Below, one piece after another: positions 1 through 6,204 of a DNA stretch of 9,223 bases (position 1 is the first letter of the stretch; each line of letters begins with the position of its first letter). The DNA comes from Chryseobacterium sp. (GTDB lineage: Bacteria > Bacteroidota > Bacteroidia > Flavobacteriales > Weeksellaceae): positions 1-9,223 of the forward strand of contig JAGNPP010000086.1 in assembly GCA_017989575.1 (NCBI GenBank). Reading direction: 5' to 3'. Position numbers and translations under genes: made by a program. The notes beneath the pieces were generated by a model. It searched no databases. It was not told the DNA's origin and saw nothing but the letters and a program-made list of their open reading frames with translations.

Positions 1-18
1 ATTTTTTATTATTAAATA

Positions 19-717
19 TTACAATCCTAAAACATCTTTCATTGTGAAAATCCCTTTTTTATCAACAATCCATTCTGAGGCAATGACTGCGCCTAAGGCA
101 AATCCATTTCTGTTGTAAGCGGTGTGTTTGATTTCGATTTCATCTACTTCTGATCTGTAGAAGACGCTGTGAGTGCCGGGAACTTCATTTTCGCGGATTG
201 CAAAAATCCCCAATTCTTTTTCTTTGGTTTCTTCTAATTTCCAGGCTTCGAAGTTTGAATTTTGGATGATTCCTTCTGCTAACGAAATGGCTGTTCCACT
301 CGGTGCATCCAACTTGTGAATGTGGTGAATCTCCTCCAACTGACAATTGTATTCATTGAATTTGTTCATCATCTTAGCCAAATTCTCATTGAGTGCAAAA
401 AAAAGATTCACGCCTAAACTGAAATTGGAACCGTATAAAAATGGTGTGTTATTTTCCAGCGCAATTTTTTCAATTTCCGGTTTTTTGTCCAGCCAACCTG
501 TTGTTCCGCAGATCACAGGAATTTTATTTTCCAGACAAGTCTTGATGTTTTCAAAAGCAACTTCGGGATTAGAAAATTCTATCGCAACATCTGCATTATT
601 GAGGTTTTCTGCTGTTGGTGTTTCTCTTAGTCTTGCAACAATCTCGTGACCACGATTTTGAGAAATTTCGTCAATGATTTTCCCCATTTTCCCATAACCT
701 ACTAATGCTATTTTCAT
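19..717 (-). CDS. dapB: 4-hydroxy-tetrahydrodipicolinate reductase (DapB)
   Basis: This cytoplasmic enzyme reduces 4-hydroxy-tetrahydrodipicolinate to tetrahydrodipicolinate with NAD(P)H, in the diaminopimelate/lysine pathway. The 232-residue protein begins with a Rossmann glycine motif, GYGKMG (7-12). It then carries CGTTGW (70-75) and GSNFSLGVN (96-104), typical of the family. The catalytic stretch HHIHKLDAPSGTA (131-143) holds the histidine pair H131-H132, the lysine K135 and the substrate-binding GT. The end, MKDVLGL, is also family-like. It is shorter than the roughly 270 residues of the E. coli enzyme, but this length is usual in Bacteroidetes as far as I recall, and no motif is missing. 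It starts 14 bases after the DUF5683 stop, which suggests co-transcription with parA, parB and DUF5683. The 18 bases beyond the stop are AT-rich and show nothing. Confidence 0.97.
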   Translation of the reverse strand: MKIALVGYGKMGKIIDEISQNRGHEIVARLRETPTAENLNNADVAIEFSNPEVAFENIKTCLENKIPVICGTTGWLDKKPEIEKIALENNTPFLYGSNFSLGVNLFFALNENLAKMMNKFNEYNCQLEEIHHIHKLDAPSGTAISLAEGIIQNSNFEAWKLEETKEKELGIFAIRENEVPGTHSVFYRSEVDEIEIKHTAYNRNGFALGAVIASEWIVDKKGIFTMKDVLGL

Positions 718-731
718 TTTTCTTTCTTCTT

Positions 732-1361
732 TTAAAATCTAAAATTGAGGCTAAATCCCGCTTTTGCGTAAGAATTACCAGATTGATCGTTGATAACTGC
801 TGGCGTAATGGCAAAATCCGGATCGTTGCGACCCTCGTACAAATGCGCATCTACAACGGCATCTACAATATTGAGAATATAGATCAACGCAGAAATCCCG
901 ATGGCATAATCCCGTTGTCTTTTGGATCTGTCCTGTGCGTTTCCAAGAACGGTCTTATCAATCCCTCTGATTCCGGAAAACTCGTGTGGAAGCCCGTTGA
1001 GCTCCGAAACAAATGCATTTCTGTACCGTTTGTATTGGTTATCGTTCCATATCGCTACTCCAATTCCGGTTCCTACGGCGCCCCAAACAATCGGTATTTT
1101 CCAGTATTTTTTATTGTAAAACTGTCCCAATCCAGGCAGGACGGCAGAATACAAACCTGCTTTTGCCGGACTCAGTTTGGTGATTTTTAAGGGTGCATTT
1201 TTTTGATCAATTTCTTTCAAAACCTGAGCTTCCGACAATGGTTTCGCTGCAGGAATGCTGTCTTTCGGATGATTTTCCACACGGATTGTATCGTTGGGAT
1301 TCACCTGCGAAAAAGCAAAACTGAAAGAAAAGAACAAAAAAAGTGTGAGTAATTTTTGCAT
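732..1361 (-). CDS. DUF5683 membrane protein linked to parAB
   Basis: This is a conserved Bacteroidetes protein of unknown function, 209 residues long. A signal peptide covers about 1-19 and ends SFAFSQ. A polar linker to about 63 follows. The core starts at SAVLPGLGQFYNKKYWKIP (72-90), a GLGQFYN motif that resembles TM2-type membrane proteins. Hydrophobic segments lie at about 90-106 and 153-172, the second in the context NIVDAVVDAHL. The tail ends in an aromatic F (SLNFRF), like the last strand of outer-membrane proteins. The ATG follows the parB stop directly (TAAATG, no spacer), so translation is probably coupled to parB. Recognition as DUF5683 rests on the GLGQFYN and VDAHL motifs and on the location. 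A role in segregation or envelope work is only inference from the neighbours. Confidence 0.9.
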   Translation of the reverse strand: MQKLLTLFLFFSFSFAFSQVNPNDTIRVENHPKDSIPAAKPLSEAQVLKEIDQKNAPLKITKLSPAKAGLYSAVLPGLGQFYNKKYWKIPIVWGAVGTGIGVAIWNDNQYKRYRNAFVSELNGLPHEFSGIRGIDKTVLGNAQDRSKRQRDYAIGISALIYILNIVDAVVDAHLYEGRNDPDFAITPAVINDQSGNSYAKAGFSLNFRF

Positions 1362-2252
1362 TTATCTAATGTGTGCAAGAATGCTTTCCAGCTCTTCTTC
1401 ATTTTTAAAATCGAGAACAATCTTTCCTTTTTTCCCGTTTGCCGAAGTTTTGATTTCAACATTCACATTCAAGATATCAGATAAATTTTTCTGAGCTTTC
1501 TTGAAATGATTTGGAATGATGGATTGCTTCGCAACTTTTTCTGTGTCTTGAGCATTTTTCATCAGACTTGCCAATTGTTCGGATTGTCTTACGTTCAATT
1601 GTTCCTTGATGATTCTATCAAACAAAATCTGACGTTTCTCTTCAGAATCCAATCCCATAATTGCACGACCGTGACCAGCAGAAATCTGACCACTTCTCAC
1701 GCCTTTCTGGATATCCGGAGACAACTTCAAAAGACGAACACTGTTTGTAATCGTACTTCTTTCTTTTCCAACACGTTGACTAAGATTTTCTTGAGTCATC
1801 CCAACTTCATCTAATAATCTTTGATAAGTCAAAGCAACTTCAATCGGGTCAAGATCTTCTCTTTGGATATTTTCTACCAAAGCCATTTCCAACAATTCTT
1901 GGTCATTAACCAAACGGATGTAAGCTGGAATGGTTTCCAAACCTGCAATCTTGGAAGCACGGTACCGTCTTTCTCCGGAAATAATTTCGAATTTCGGACC
2001 GTCTTTTCGTAGTGTAATTGGCTGGATGATGCCAAGACTTTTAATAGATTCGGCAAGGTCATTCAATGCTTTTTCGTCGAAATAAGTTCTTGGCTGATTT
2101 GGATTGGGATAGATATCATCGATGGAAATTTCTACGATATTCCCGACCAAAGATTTTGCACCCTCATCCGAAGCGGAGTTGATATTGGACTTGCTTTCGG
2201 CATTCAAAATTGCGCCGAGACCGCGACCCATTGCTCTTGTTTTGTCTTTCAT
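1362..2252 (-). CDS. parB: Chromosome-partitioning protein ParB (CTPase, parS-binding)
   Basis: ParB binds parS sites, loads as a CTP-dependent sliding clamp and works with ParA to segregate chromosome origins. The 296-residue protein opens with MKDKTRAMGRGLGAIL, the usual ParA-contacting N-terminus. The ParB/sulfiredoxin-like CTPase domain spans about 38-130, with NPNQPR (50-55), the CTP-binding GERRYRA (93-99) and ENIQRE (127-132). A helix-turn-helix follows at about 151-176 (MTQENLSQRVGKERSTI), then SAGHGRA (191-197). A basic C-terminal dimerisation domain covers about 240-296. The length is normal. Met8 is an alternative start, but Met1 keeps the basic leader that ParB proteins normally have. 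There is no Shine-Dalgarno sequence, as is common in this phylum. It lies 60 bases after parA. I saw no TGTTTCACGTGAAACA-like parS site in the window. Confidence 0.97.
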   Translation of the reverse strand: MKDKTRAMGRGLGAILNAESKSNINSASDEGAKSLVGNIVEISIDDIYPNPNQPRTYFDEKALNDLAESIKSLGIIQPITLRKDGPKFEIISGERRYRASKIAGLETIPAYIRLVNDQELLEMALVENIQREDLDPIEVALTYQRLLDEVGMTQENLSQRVGKERSTITNSVRLLKLSPDIQKGVRSGQISAGHGRAIMGLDSEEKRQILFDRIIKEQLNVRQSEQLASLMKNAQDTEKVAKQSIIPNHFKKAQKNLSDILNVNVEIKTSANGKKGKIVLDFKNEEELESILAHIR

Positions 2253-2261
2253 TTTAATATA

Positions 2262-2296
2262 AATGATGGTTGATAAATGATAATTGATTAATTATT
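2262..2296. repeat. Short AT-rich repeat copy between parA and parB
   Basis: Within the 60-base parA-parB spacer, TTGATAAATGATAATTGATT repeats the words of the array at 5615-5677, including an exact 12-mer TTGATAAATGAT. It has the same physical orientation although the flanking genes run the other way. It looks like a single degenerate copy of the same repeat family. Confidence 0.5.
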
Positions 2297-2312
2297 ATTC
2301 TAAAGAACCATT

Positions 2313-3086
2313 TTAATTTTTAACTAATTTCTCGTTTCTCAGCAAAACTTCTTCTGCCAATTGAATGTATTGGATGGCGCCTTTGCTTTCTGCATCATAG
2401 CTCAAGATACTTTCTCCGAAACTTGGTGCTTCACTCAATCTTACATTTCTGCTGATGATGGTTTCGAAAACCATTTCCGGGAAGTGAGAATTAACTTCTT
2501 CTACAACTTGGTTGGACAATCTCAATCGGCTGTCGTACATTGTCAAAAGCAGACCTTCGATATCCAAATCTGGATTGTGGATTTTCTGAACGTTCTTGAT
2601 GGTGTTCAACAATTTACCCAAACCTTCCAAAGCAAAATATTCACATTGGATCGGGATAATCACAGAATCTGCAGCAGTTAAGGCATTAATGGTAATCAAA
2701 CCTAAACTCGGCGCACAATCGATGATGATGTAATCGTAATCGTCTCTGACAGATTTCAAAGCTTCGCGCATCATATATTCTCGGTTTTCACGATCTACCA
2801 ATTCTATTTCTGCCGCCACCAAATCGATGTGAGACGGAATGATGTTCACGTTTGGCGAAGTTGTTGGCAAAATACATTTGGCAGCTTCTGCGCTGTGCTC
2901 CAACAAATGATAGGTAGAAAAATTGACTTCTTCCACACCCAAACCAGAACTCGCATTTGCCTGTGGATCTGCATCTATCAAGAGAACTCTCTTTTCCAAC
3001 ACGCCCAAAGCTGAAGCTAGATTGACAGCAGTGGTAGTTTTCCCAACGCCACCTTTCTGATTTGCAACACCTATAATTTTTGCCAT
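2313..3086 (-). CDS. parA: Chromosome-partitioning ATPase ParA (Soj/MinD family)
   Basis: ParA is a deviant Walker ATPase that binds DNA non-specifically and moves ParB-parS complexes. With the ATG at 3086 the protein has 257 residues. It begins MAKIIGVANQKGGVGKTT, which places the deviant Walker A at 11-18. Walker A' is LLIDADPQ (36-42), Walker B is IIIDCAPSLG (120-129), and SRNVRLSEAPSFG (212-224) is the conserved C-terminal block. A longer frame starts with TTG at 3107, but that TTG is the end of a promoter-like TATTTTTG, and Soj proteins normally start at MAKIIG or similar. I therefore choose 3086. The length and the parB partner downstream fit the chromosomal type, not a plasmid type. 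Regulation is probably from the element at 3105-3112, perhaps with the palindrome at 3127-3142. Confidence 0.97.
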   Translation of the reverse strand: MAKIIGVANQKGGVGKTTTAVNLASALGVLEKRVLLIDADPQANASSGLGVEEVNFSTYHLLEHSAEAAKCILPTTSPNVNIIPSHIDLVAAEIELVDRENREYMMREALKSVRDDYDYIIIDCAPSLGLITINALTAADSVIIPIQCEYFALEGLGKLLNTIKNVQKIHNPDLDIEGLLLTMYDSRLRLSNQVVEEVNSHFPEMVFETIISRNVRLSEAPSFGESILSYDAESKGAIQYIQLAEEVLLRNEKLVKN

Positions 3087-3104
3087 AAACATTAATTTAA
3101 TCTT

Positions 3105-3112
3105 CAAAAATA
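3105..3112 (-). promoter_or_regulatory. Candidate parA -7 promoter element
   Basis: On the minus strand this reads TATTTTTG, an exact match to the Bacteroidetes -7 consensus TAnnTTTG. It sits 18 bases before the parA ATG, which leaves an untranslated leader of only about a dozen bases. No clear TTTG -33 element lies at the usual spacing, so the call rests on the -7 match and position. Confidence 0.5.
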
Positions 3113-3126
3113 CGATTTTTTAGCAC

Positions 3127-3142
3127 TTAGAAAGTTTTCTAA
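3127..3142. promoter_or_regulatory. 16-bp palindrome upstream of parA (possible operator)
   Basis: The sequence is TTAGAAA, a 2-base spacer, then TTTCTAA: perfect 7-bp arms. Its centre lies about 35 bases upstream of the expected parA transcription start, where a bound protein could affect RNA polymerase. It could serve autoregulation by ParA or ParB, but it does not resemble the classical parS sequence. It could also be a chance AT-rich palindrome. Confidence 0.35.
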
Positions 3143-3187
3143 AAAACCAAATGACGTTAAAGTGTTGTTAATTAAACGATTGACTTC

Positions 3188-3228
3188 AAAAAAAATTATC
3201 CACATTTCATTACAAAATGTGGATAATT
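3188..3228 (-). terminator. Intrinsic terminator of tonB
   Basis: A perfect 14-bp inverted repeat has arms AATTATCCACATTT at 3194-3207 and AAATGTGGATAATT at 3215-3228, around a 7-base loop. Read on the minus strand, downstream of the tonB stop, the stem runs straight into a T-tract: six T at 3193-3188 plus the TT ending the arm. That is the form of a rho-independent terminator for tonB. It also isolates parA from tonB transcription. The plus strand has no T-tract, so it acts one way. Confidence 0.8.
3196..3226. promoter_or_regulatory. Pair of inverted perfect DnaA boxes
   Basis: TTATCCACA at 3196-3204 and its reverse complement TGTGGATAA at 3218-3226 both match the strongest DnaA-box consensus with no mismatch. 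They form the two arms of the tonB terminator. They may bind DnaA, or the match may be a by-product of the hairpin. Finding one box in a stem automatically gives the second, so this counts as one event, not two. No further perfect box was seen nearby, so this alone is not evidence of an origin. Confidence 0.45.
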
Positions 3229-3273
3229 ATAAAAAGTAACAAGTTTAATATTTACAAAGTCTTGATTTTCAGA

Positions 3274-4104
3274 CTATTCAATTTTCATAGAAATTGGCAT
3301 TCTGAAAGATGACCTTACCGCTTTACCCTTAAGTTGTGCAGGCGTCCATTTTGTTTTGATAGACTTCACTGTTCTTTCTGCTTCTTTGTTGAAATCTGAG
3401 TTATTACCAGATATTTTTATATTAGAAATACTACCGTCTGTCTCTACCACAAATGTAATGACACCAGAAACAACTGCACCTTCTTGACCCAAAGATTCTG
3501 TATCAAAACCGTTAGCGACTTTTTGACGGAACGCATTGATTCCACCTTTGAAATCTGCTGCAACATCCACACTTTTCGGGTCTAAAATTTTGTTTGGATC
3601 ATCAACTGGTTTTGCTGGAGGCGCAGATGGAACAAATGCTGGTGGACCTGCTTTGATAACTGGCGGAACACTAGGAATATCTGTTTCTTTCCCATCTTTA
3701 GTTTCGGAACCAATAGCAGCGCCTTCAAAATCTTTTTTGGTTGGGATTGGTGTATCCTTTTTCACCTCTCTCACAGGTTTGAAAATTGGACTGGCAACCG
3801 TTTTGATATCTGGCGGAATTGTTGCAGCTGGTTGAGCTTTTGGTAGATCCGCAACATCTACATCCACAAAAATAGTTTCTCTGTCATAAATTACGTCTGG
3901 AGGAGTTACTTCTGTTGAAAATCCTGAAATAACTAATGGAATAATGGACAATGAAGCAAAAAAAGTAACACCAATGAAGACCGCTTTTGTAAGTTGGCTA
4001 GAATATTCGTTTCTAAGAACATAAGCGCCATAAGCTTTATTTCGGTTTGAGAATACAATCTCGTCTAAGTTATCTTTTCCAAAAAGAGATGATAAATTTT
4101 TCAT
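3274..4104 (-). CDS. Energy transducer TonB, Bacteroidetes type
   Basis: TonB spans the periplasm and passes proton-motive-force energy from ExbB/ExbD to outer-membrane TonB-dependent transporters. The 276-residue protein has a cytoplasmic leader with DEIVFSNRNKAYGAYVLRNEY (14-34), a block typical of Bacteroidetes TonB. A single membrane anchor follows at about 41-61. A periplasmic Pro/Lys-rich linker runs from about 66 to 180, for example PPVIKAGPPAFVPSAPPAKP (147-166). The C-terminal TonB fold covers about 200-276, with GVITFVVETDGSI (214-226) and the final strand SFRMPISMKIE. There is no exbB or exbD next to it, and the gene has its own terminator, so it is probably monocistronic. Several TonB paralogues per genome are usual here, so its transporter partner cannot be named. 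Confidence 0.93.
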   Translation of the reverse strand: MKNLSSLFGKDNLDEIVFSNRNKAYGAYVLRNEYSSQLTKAVFIGVTFFASLSIIPLVISGFSTEVTPPDVIYDRETIFVDVDVADLPKAQPAATIPPDIKTVASPIFKPVREVKKDTPIPTKKDFEGAAIGSETKDGKETDIPSVPPVIKAGPPAFVPSAPPAKPVDDPNKILDPKSVDVAADFKGGINAFRQKVANGFDTESLGQEGAVVSGVITFVVETDGSISNIKISGNNSDFNKEAERTVKSIKTKWTPAQLKGKAVRSSFRMPISMKIE

Positions 4105-4282
4105 GATAAATAAAATATTGAATTAAACAATTAACAAGGTTTTTTAATAATATTTAAAATCACATCAAACAACATTCCATTTTTTAAACTATTATTCAAA
4201 GAAATTATGAATAACATAAATATTTTATAAATTATTTTAATTTTTAAATTGCGGATATCGAAAATTGATGTAATTTAATCTT
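4105..4282. other. Divergent intergenic region, tonB / protease
   Basis: These 178 very AT-rich bases separate two divergent starts and must carry a promoter in each direction. I found no exact TAnnTTTG element on either strand and no convincing hairpin. I see nothing else here. Confidence 0.5.
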
Positions 4283-5617
4283 ATGAAATTCCTAGTCATC
4301 GTCAGTTTGATTTTCAGTTTTTGCGCCAAAGCCCAGAACGGATTTGTATTGGAAAATGCGGAGAAAACGGTGATTAAACTTAAACTAATCAACAACCTCA
4401 TCTTCATCCCGATGACGGTAAACGGTGTGGAACTGAACTTTCTGCTGGATTCTGGTGTTGCTGAAACCTTGCTCTTCAGTCTGGAAAATAAGAATGTTGA
4501 TTTTAAGAATATCGAAAAAATAAGATTCAAAGGTTTGGGAGAATCTGTGAGTATTGAAGCTTTGAAATCCATCAAAAACAATATTACAATCGGGAAACAT
4601 TTTGCGGATCATTCTCACACGATTTATCTGGTTTTGGATCAGGATTTCAATATTTCGCAGGATGTTGGGATTCCGATCAATGGGATTATTGGTTATTATT
4701 TTTTCAAAAATCACCCGATAGAAATTAATTATATCAAAAAAACAATCACAGTTTACCAAGACAAAACCAAATTTCCGAAAAAAATAAAACGTTTTTCTGA
4801 GTTCCCAATCAGCGTGGAAATGAACAAACCTTACCTAAACGCCGATGTGGAAATGAAGCACGAGAAACAAAATTCAAAATTACTTTTGGATCTTGGCAAT
4901 ACAGATTCTGTGTGGCTTTTTCCTTCATTAATCAAAGATTTCATCTACAACAGACCGAATATTGATGACTTTTTGGGACGTGGTTTCAGTGGTGATATCT
5001 TTGGGAAACGAAGCAGAATTAATTCTTTATCGATTGGGAAATTCAAGCTTAATAAGCCAATTGCATCGATGCCAGACGAGTTTTCCATCCAACATCTGAA
5101 TCTGGTGAAAGACAGAAAAGGCTCGATTGGGTCTGAGGTTTTGCGCCGATTTACACTTATTCTGGATTATCCCGAAAATAAACTTTACCTGCAATCCAAC
5201 AAAAATATAAACGATCCTTTCCTAATTGACGGCAGCGGACTGGAAATCCGACAAGATGGATTGCTTTGGGAAAAAGAAGAAGTACAAGTAAAAACCGCAA
5301 AAATGAACTCTTCTTCCAACGAAACAAATGTGATTGATAATAGCCCCGATAAATTTCAATACAAATTCACTTTGAAGCCGATCTTCATTGTCTCAGGAAC
5401 ACGGAAAGATTCCCCAGCGCAGAAAGTTGGCATTCTTAAAGATGATAAACTCATCAGCATCGATAAAAAAGTAGCCAAAGATTTGACGTTGAACAAAATC
5501 CATCAAATTCTGAAAACCGATGTCAGCCGACAAATAAATCTTGAAATCCAAAGAAACGGAATTCCGATGAAATTTGATTTTACCTTGGAAGATCCGATTC
5601 CTTATATTGAGGAATGA
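4283..5617 (+). CDS. Secreted retropepsin-like aspartyl protease with C-terminal PDZ domain
   Basis: This is probably a periplasmic or secreted aspartic peptidase; the substrate is unknown. A signal peptide (1-17, CAKA then Q) starts the 444-residue protein. The first retropepsin-like lobe has the catalytic-type motif FLLDSGVAETLLF (53-65, D56-S57-G58) and ends at INGIIGYYFF (132-141). A second lobe spans about 170-305, with LLLDLGNTDSVWLF (200-213) and GSIGSEVLRRFTLILDYPENKLYLQ as its last block (280-304). A PDZ domain covers about 365-437, with DSPAQKVGILKDDKLISID (376-394). The two-lobe plus PDZ design is common among Bacteroidetes proteins annotated as aspartyl protease family. The second lobe has D203-L-G where D-T/S-G would be expected, so activity may depend on the first lobe only. 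The stop codon opens a 21-bp tandem repeat. Confidence 0.88.
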   Translation: MKFLVIVSLIFSFCAKAQNGFVLENAEKTVIKLKLINNLIFIPMTVNGVELNFLLDSGVAETLLFSLENKNVDFKNIEKIRFKGLGESVSIEALKSIKNNITIGKHFADHSHTIYLVLDQDFNISQDVGIPINGIIGYYFFKNHPIEINYIKKTITVYQDKTKFPKKIKRFSEFPISVEMNKPYLNADVEMKHEKQNSKLLLDLGNTDSVWLFPSLIKDFIYNRPNIDDFLGRGFSGDIFGKRSRINSLSIGKFKLNKPIASMPDEFSIQHLNLVKDRKGSIGSEVLRRFTLILDYPENKLYLQSNKNINDPFLIDGSGLEIRQDGLLWEKEEVQVKTAKMNSSSNETNVIDNSPDKFQYKFTLKPIFIVSGTRKDSPAQKVGILKDDKLISIDKKVAKDLTLNKIHQILKTDVSRQINLEIQRNGIPMKFDFTLEDPIPYIEE

Positions 5618-5677
5618 GAATTGATAAATGAGAGTTGAGAATTGATAAATGAGAGTTGATAATTGATAAATGATATT
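5615..5677. repeat. Three 21-bp tandem repeat units
   Basis: Units at 5615-5635 and 5636-5656 are identical; the third, 5657-5677, differs at three positions. Each contains AATTGATAAATGA. The first unit begins with the TGA stop of the protease, and the array reaches to 12 bases before the next ATG. No coding role is likely. Read in reverse it encodes an INYQLSFIN-like peptide, a familiar false protein from such repeats in flavobacteria. Confidence 0.85.
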
Positions 5678-5688
5678 TGATTTTTAAT

Positions 5689-6204
5689 ATGAAAGAAACT
5701 TTGAACAGCATCCGAAACCGTCCGAGATTCAAACTTTATACAGATCTTTCGCCGGAGGAATATGAAACCAATCTCAGAAATTATCTTGATAAAAATCATG
5801 GTCAATTTTACGGAAATATCAACAGAGAGGTTGCCACAATCTTTGTGCGAACAACTGAGGAAAGCTACTGGAAACCGAATCTGGCGCTGAGAATTGAAAA
5901 AGAGGAAGAAACAACCGTCATCCGGGGTATTTTTGGACCCAGCACTTCTGTCTGGACATTTTTCATGTTTATGTATTTCCTGCTTACCGTTTCGTGGATG
6001 ACTTTTTTCACATTGTACTATGTTGAGAAACAAATCAATACAGACAATTACCCTTGGAGTTTGCCTTGTTCTTTTGGCGTTTTAGTTTTGATTGCGCTCA
6101 CTTATGCTGCTGCGAGATTTGGACAGTTGAAAGCCAAAGACGAAATGTTATTATTAAGGAAATTTGCGGAAGAATCTACACTTCACGTTGAAAAGGAAGA
6201 TTAA
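5689..6204 (+). CDS. Conserved two-helix membrane protein, function unknown
   Basis: I do not recognise a named family. The 171-residue protein has a soluble N-terminal part (1-85) with a predicted mixed fold and acidic stretches such as EKEEETT. Two transmembrane helices follow, at about 90-112 (VWTFFMFMYFLLTVSWM) and 124-146 (PCSFGVLVLIALTYAAARFG). A charged C-terminal tail ends it. The second helix is followed by the basic RFGQLKAK. There is no signal peptide. A TTG at 5677 would add four residues, but it lies inside the tandem repeat, so the ATG at 5689 is preferred. It follows the protease by 71 bases and may be co-transcribed with it. Its stop overlaps the stop of the opposing glycosyltransferase. 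A signal-transduction or envelope role would be a guess. Confidence 0.8.
   Translation: MKETLNSIRNRPRFKLYTDLSPEEYETNLRNYLDKNHGQFYGNINREVATIFVRTTEESYWKPNLALRIEKEEETTVIRGIFGPSTSVWTFFMFMYFLLTVSWMTFFTLYYVEKQINTDNYPWSLPCSFGVLVLIALTYAAARFGQLKAKDEMLLLRKFAEESTLHVEKED

Noticed and set aside
705..1190. 161-residue open frame on the plus strand, opposite the DUF5683 gene
   Set aside because: It is antisense to a gene with a signal peptide and family motifs, and its own translation shows no domain or sensible composition.
1270..1280. TTTTCCACA in the DUF5683 gene, and TTATCCACG near 6917, as extra DnaA boxes
   Set aside because: Each has a mismatch to TTATCCACA and lies in coding sequence; single near-matches are expected by chance.
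3087..3107. Upstream TTG start for ParA adding seven residues
   Set aside because: The TTG is the end of a TATTTTTG promoter element, and Soj proteins start at the conserved MAKIIG.
5602..6033. Minus-strand open frame ending in INYQLSFINSQLSFIN
   Set aside because: It is a shadow of the plus-strand membrane protein plus the tandem repeat; the repetitive peptide is the translation of the 21-bp units.
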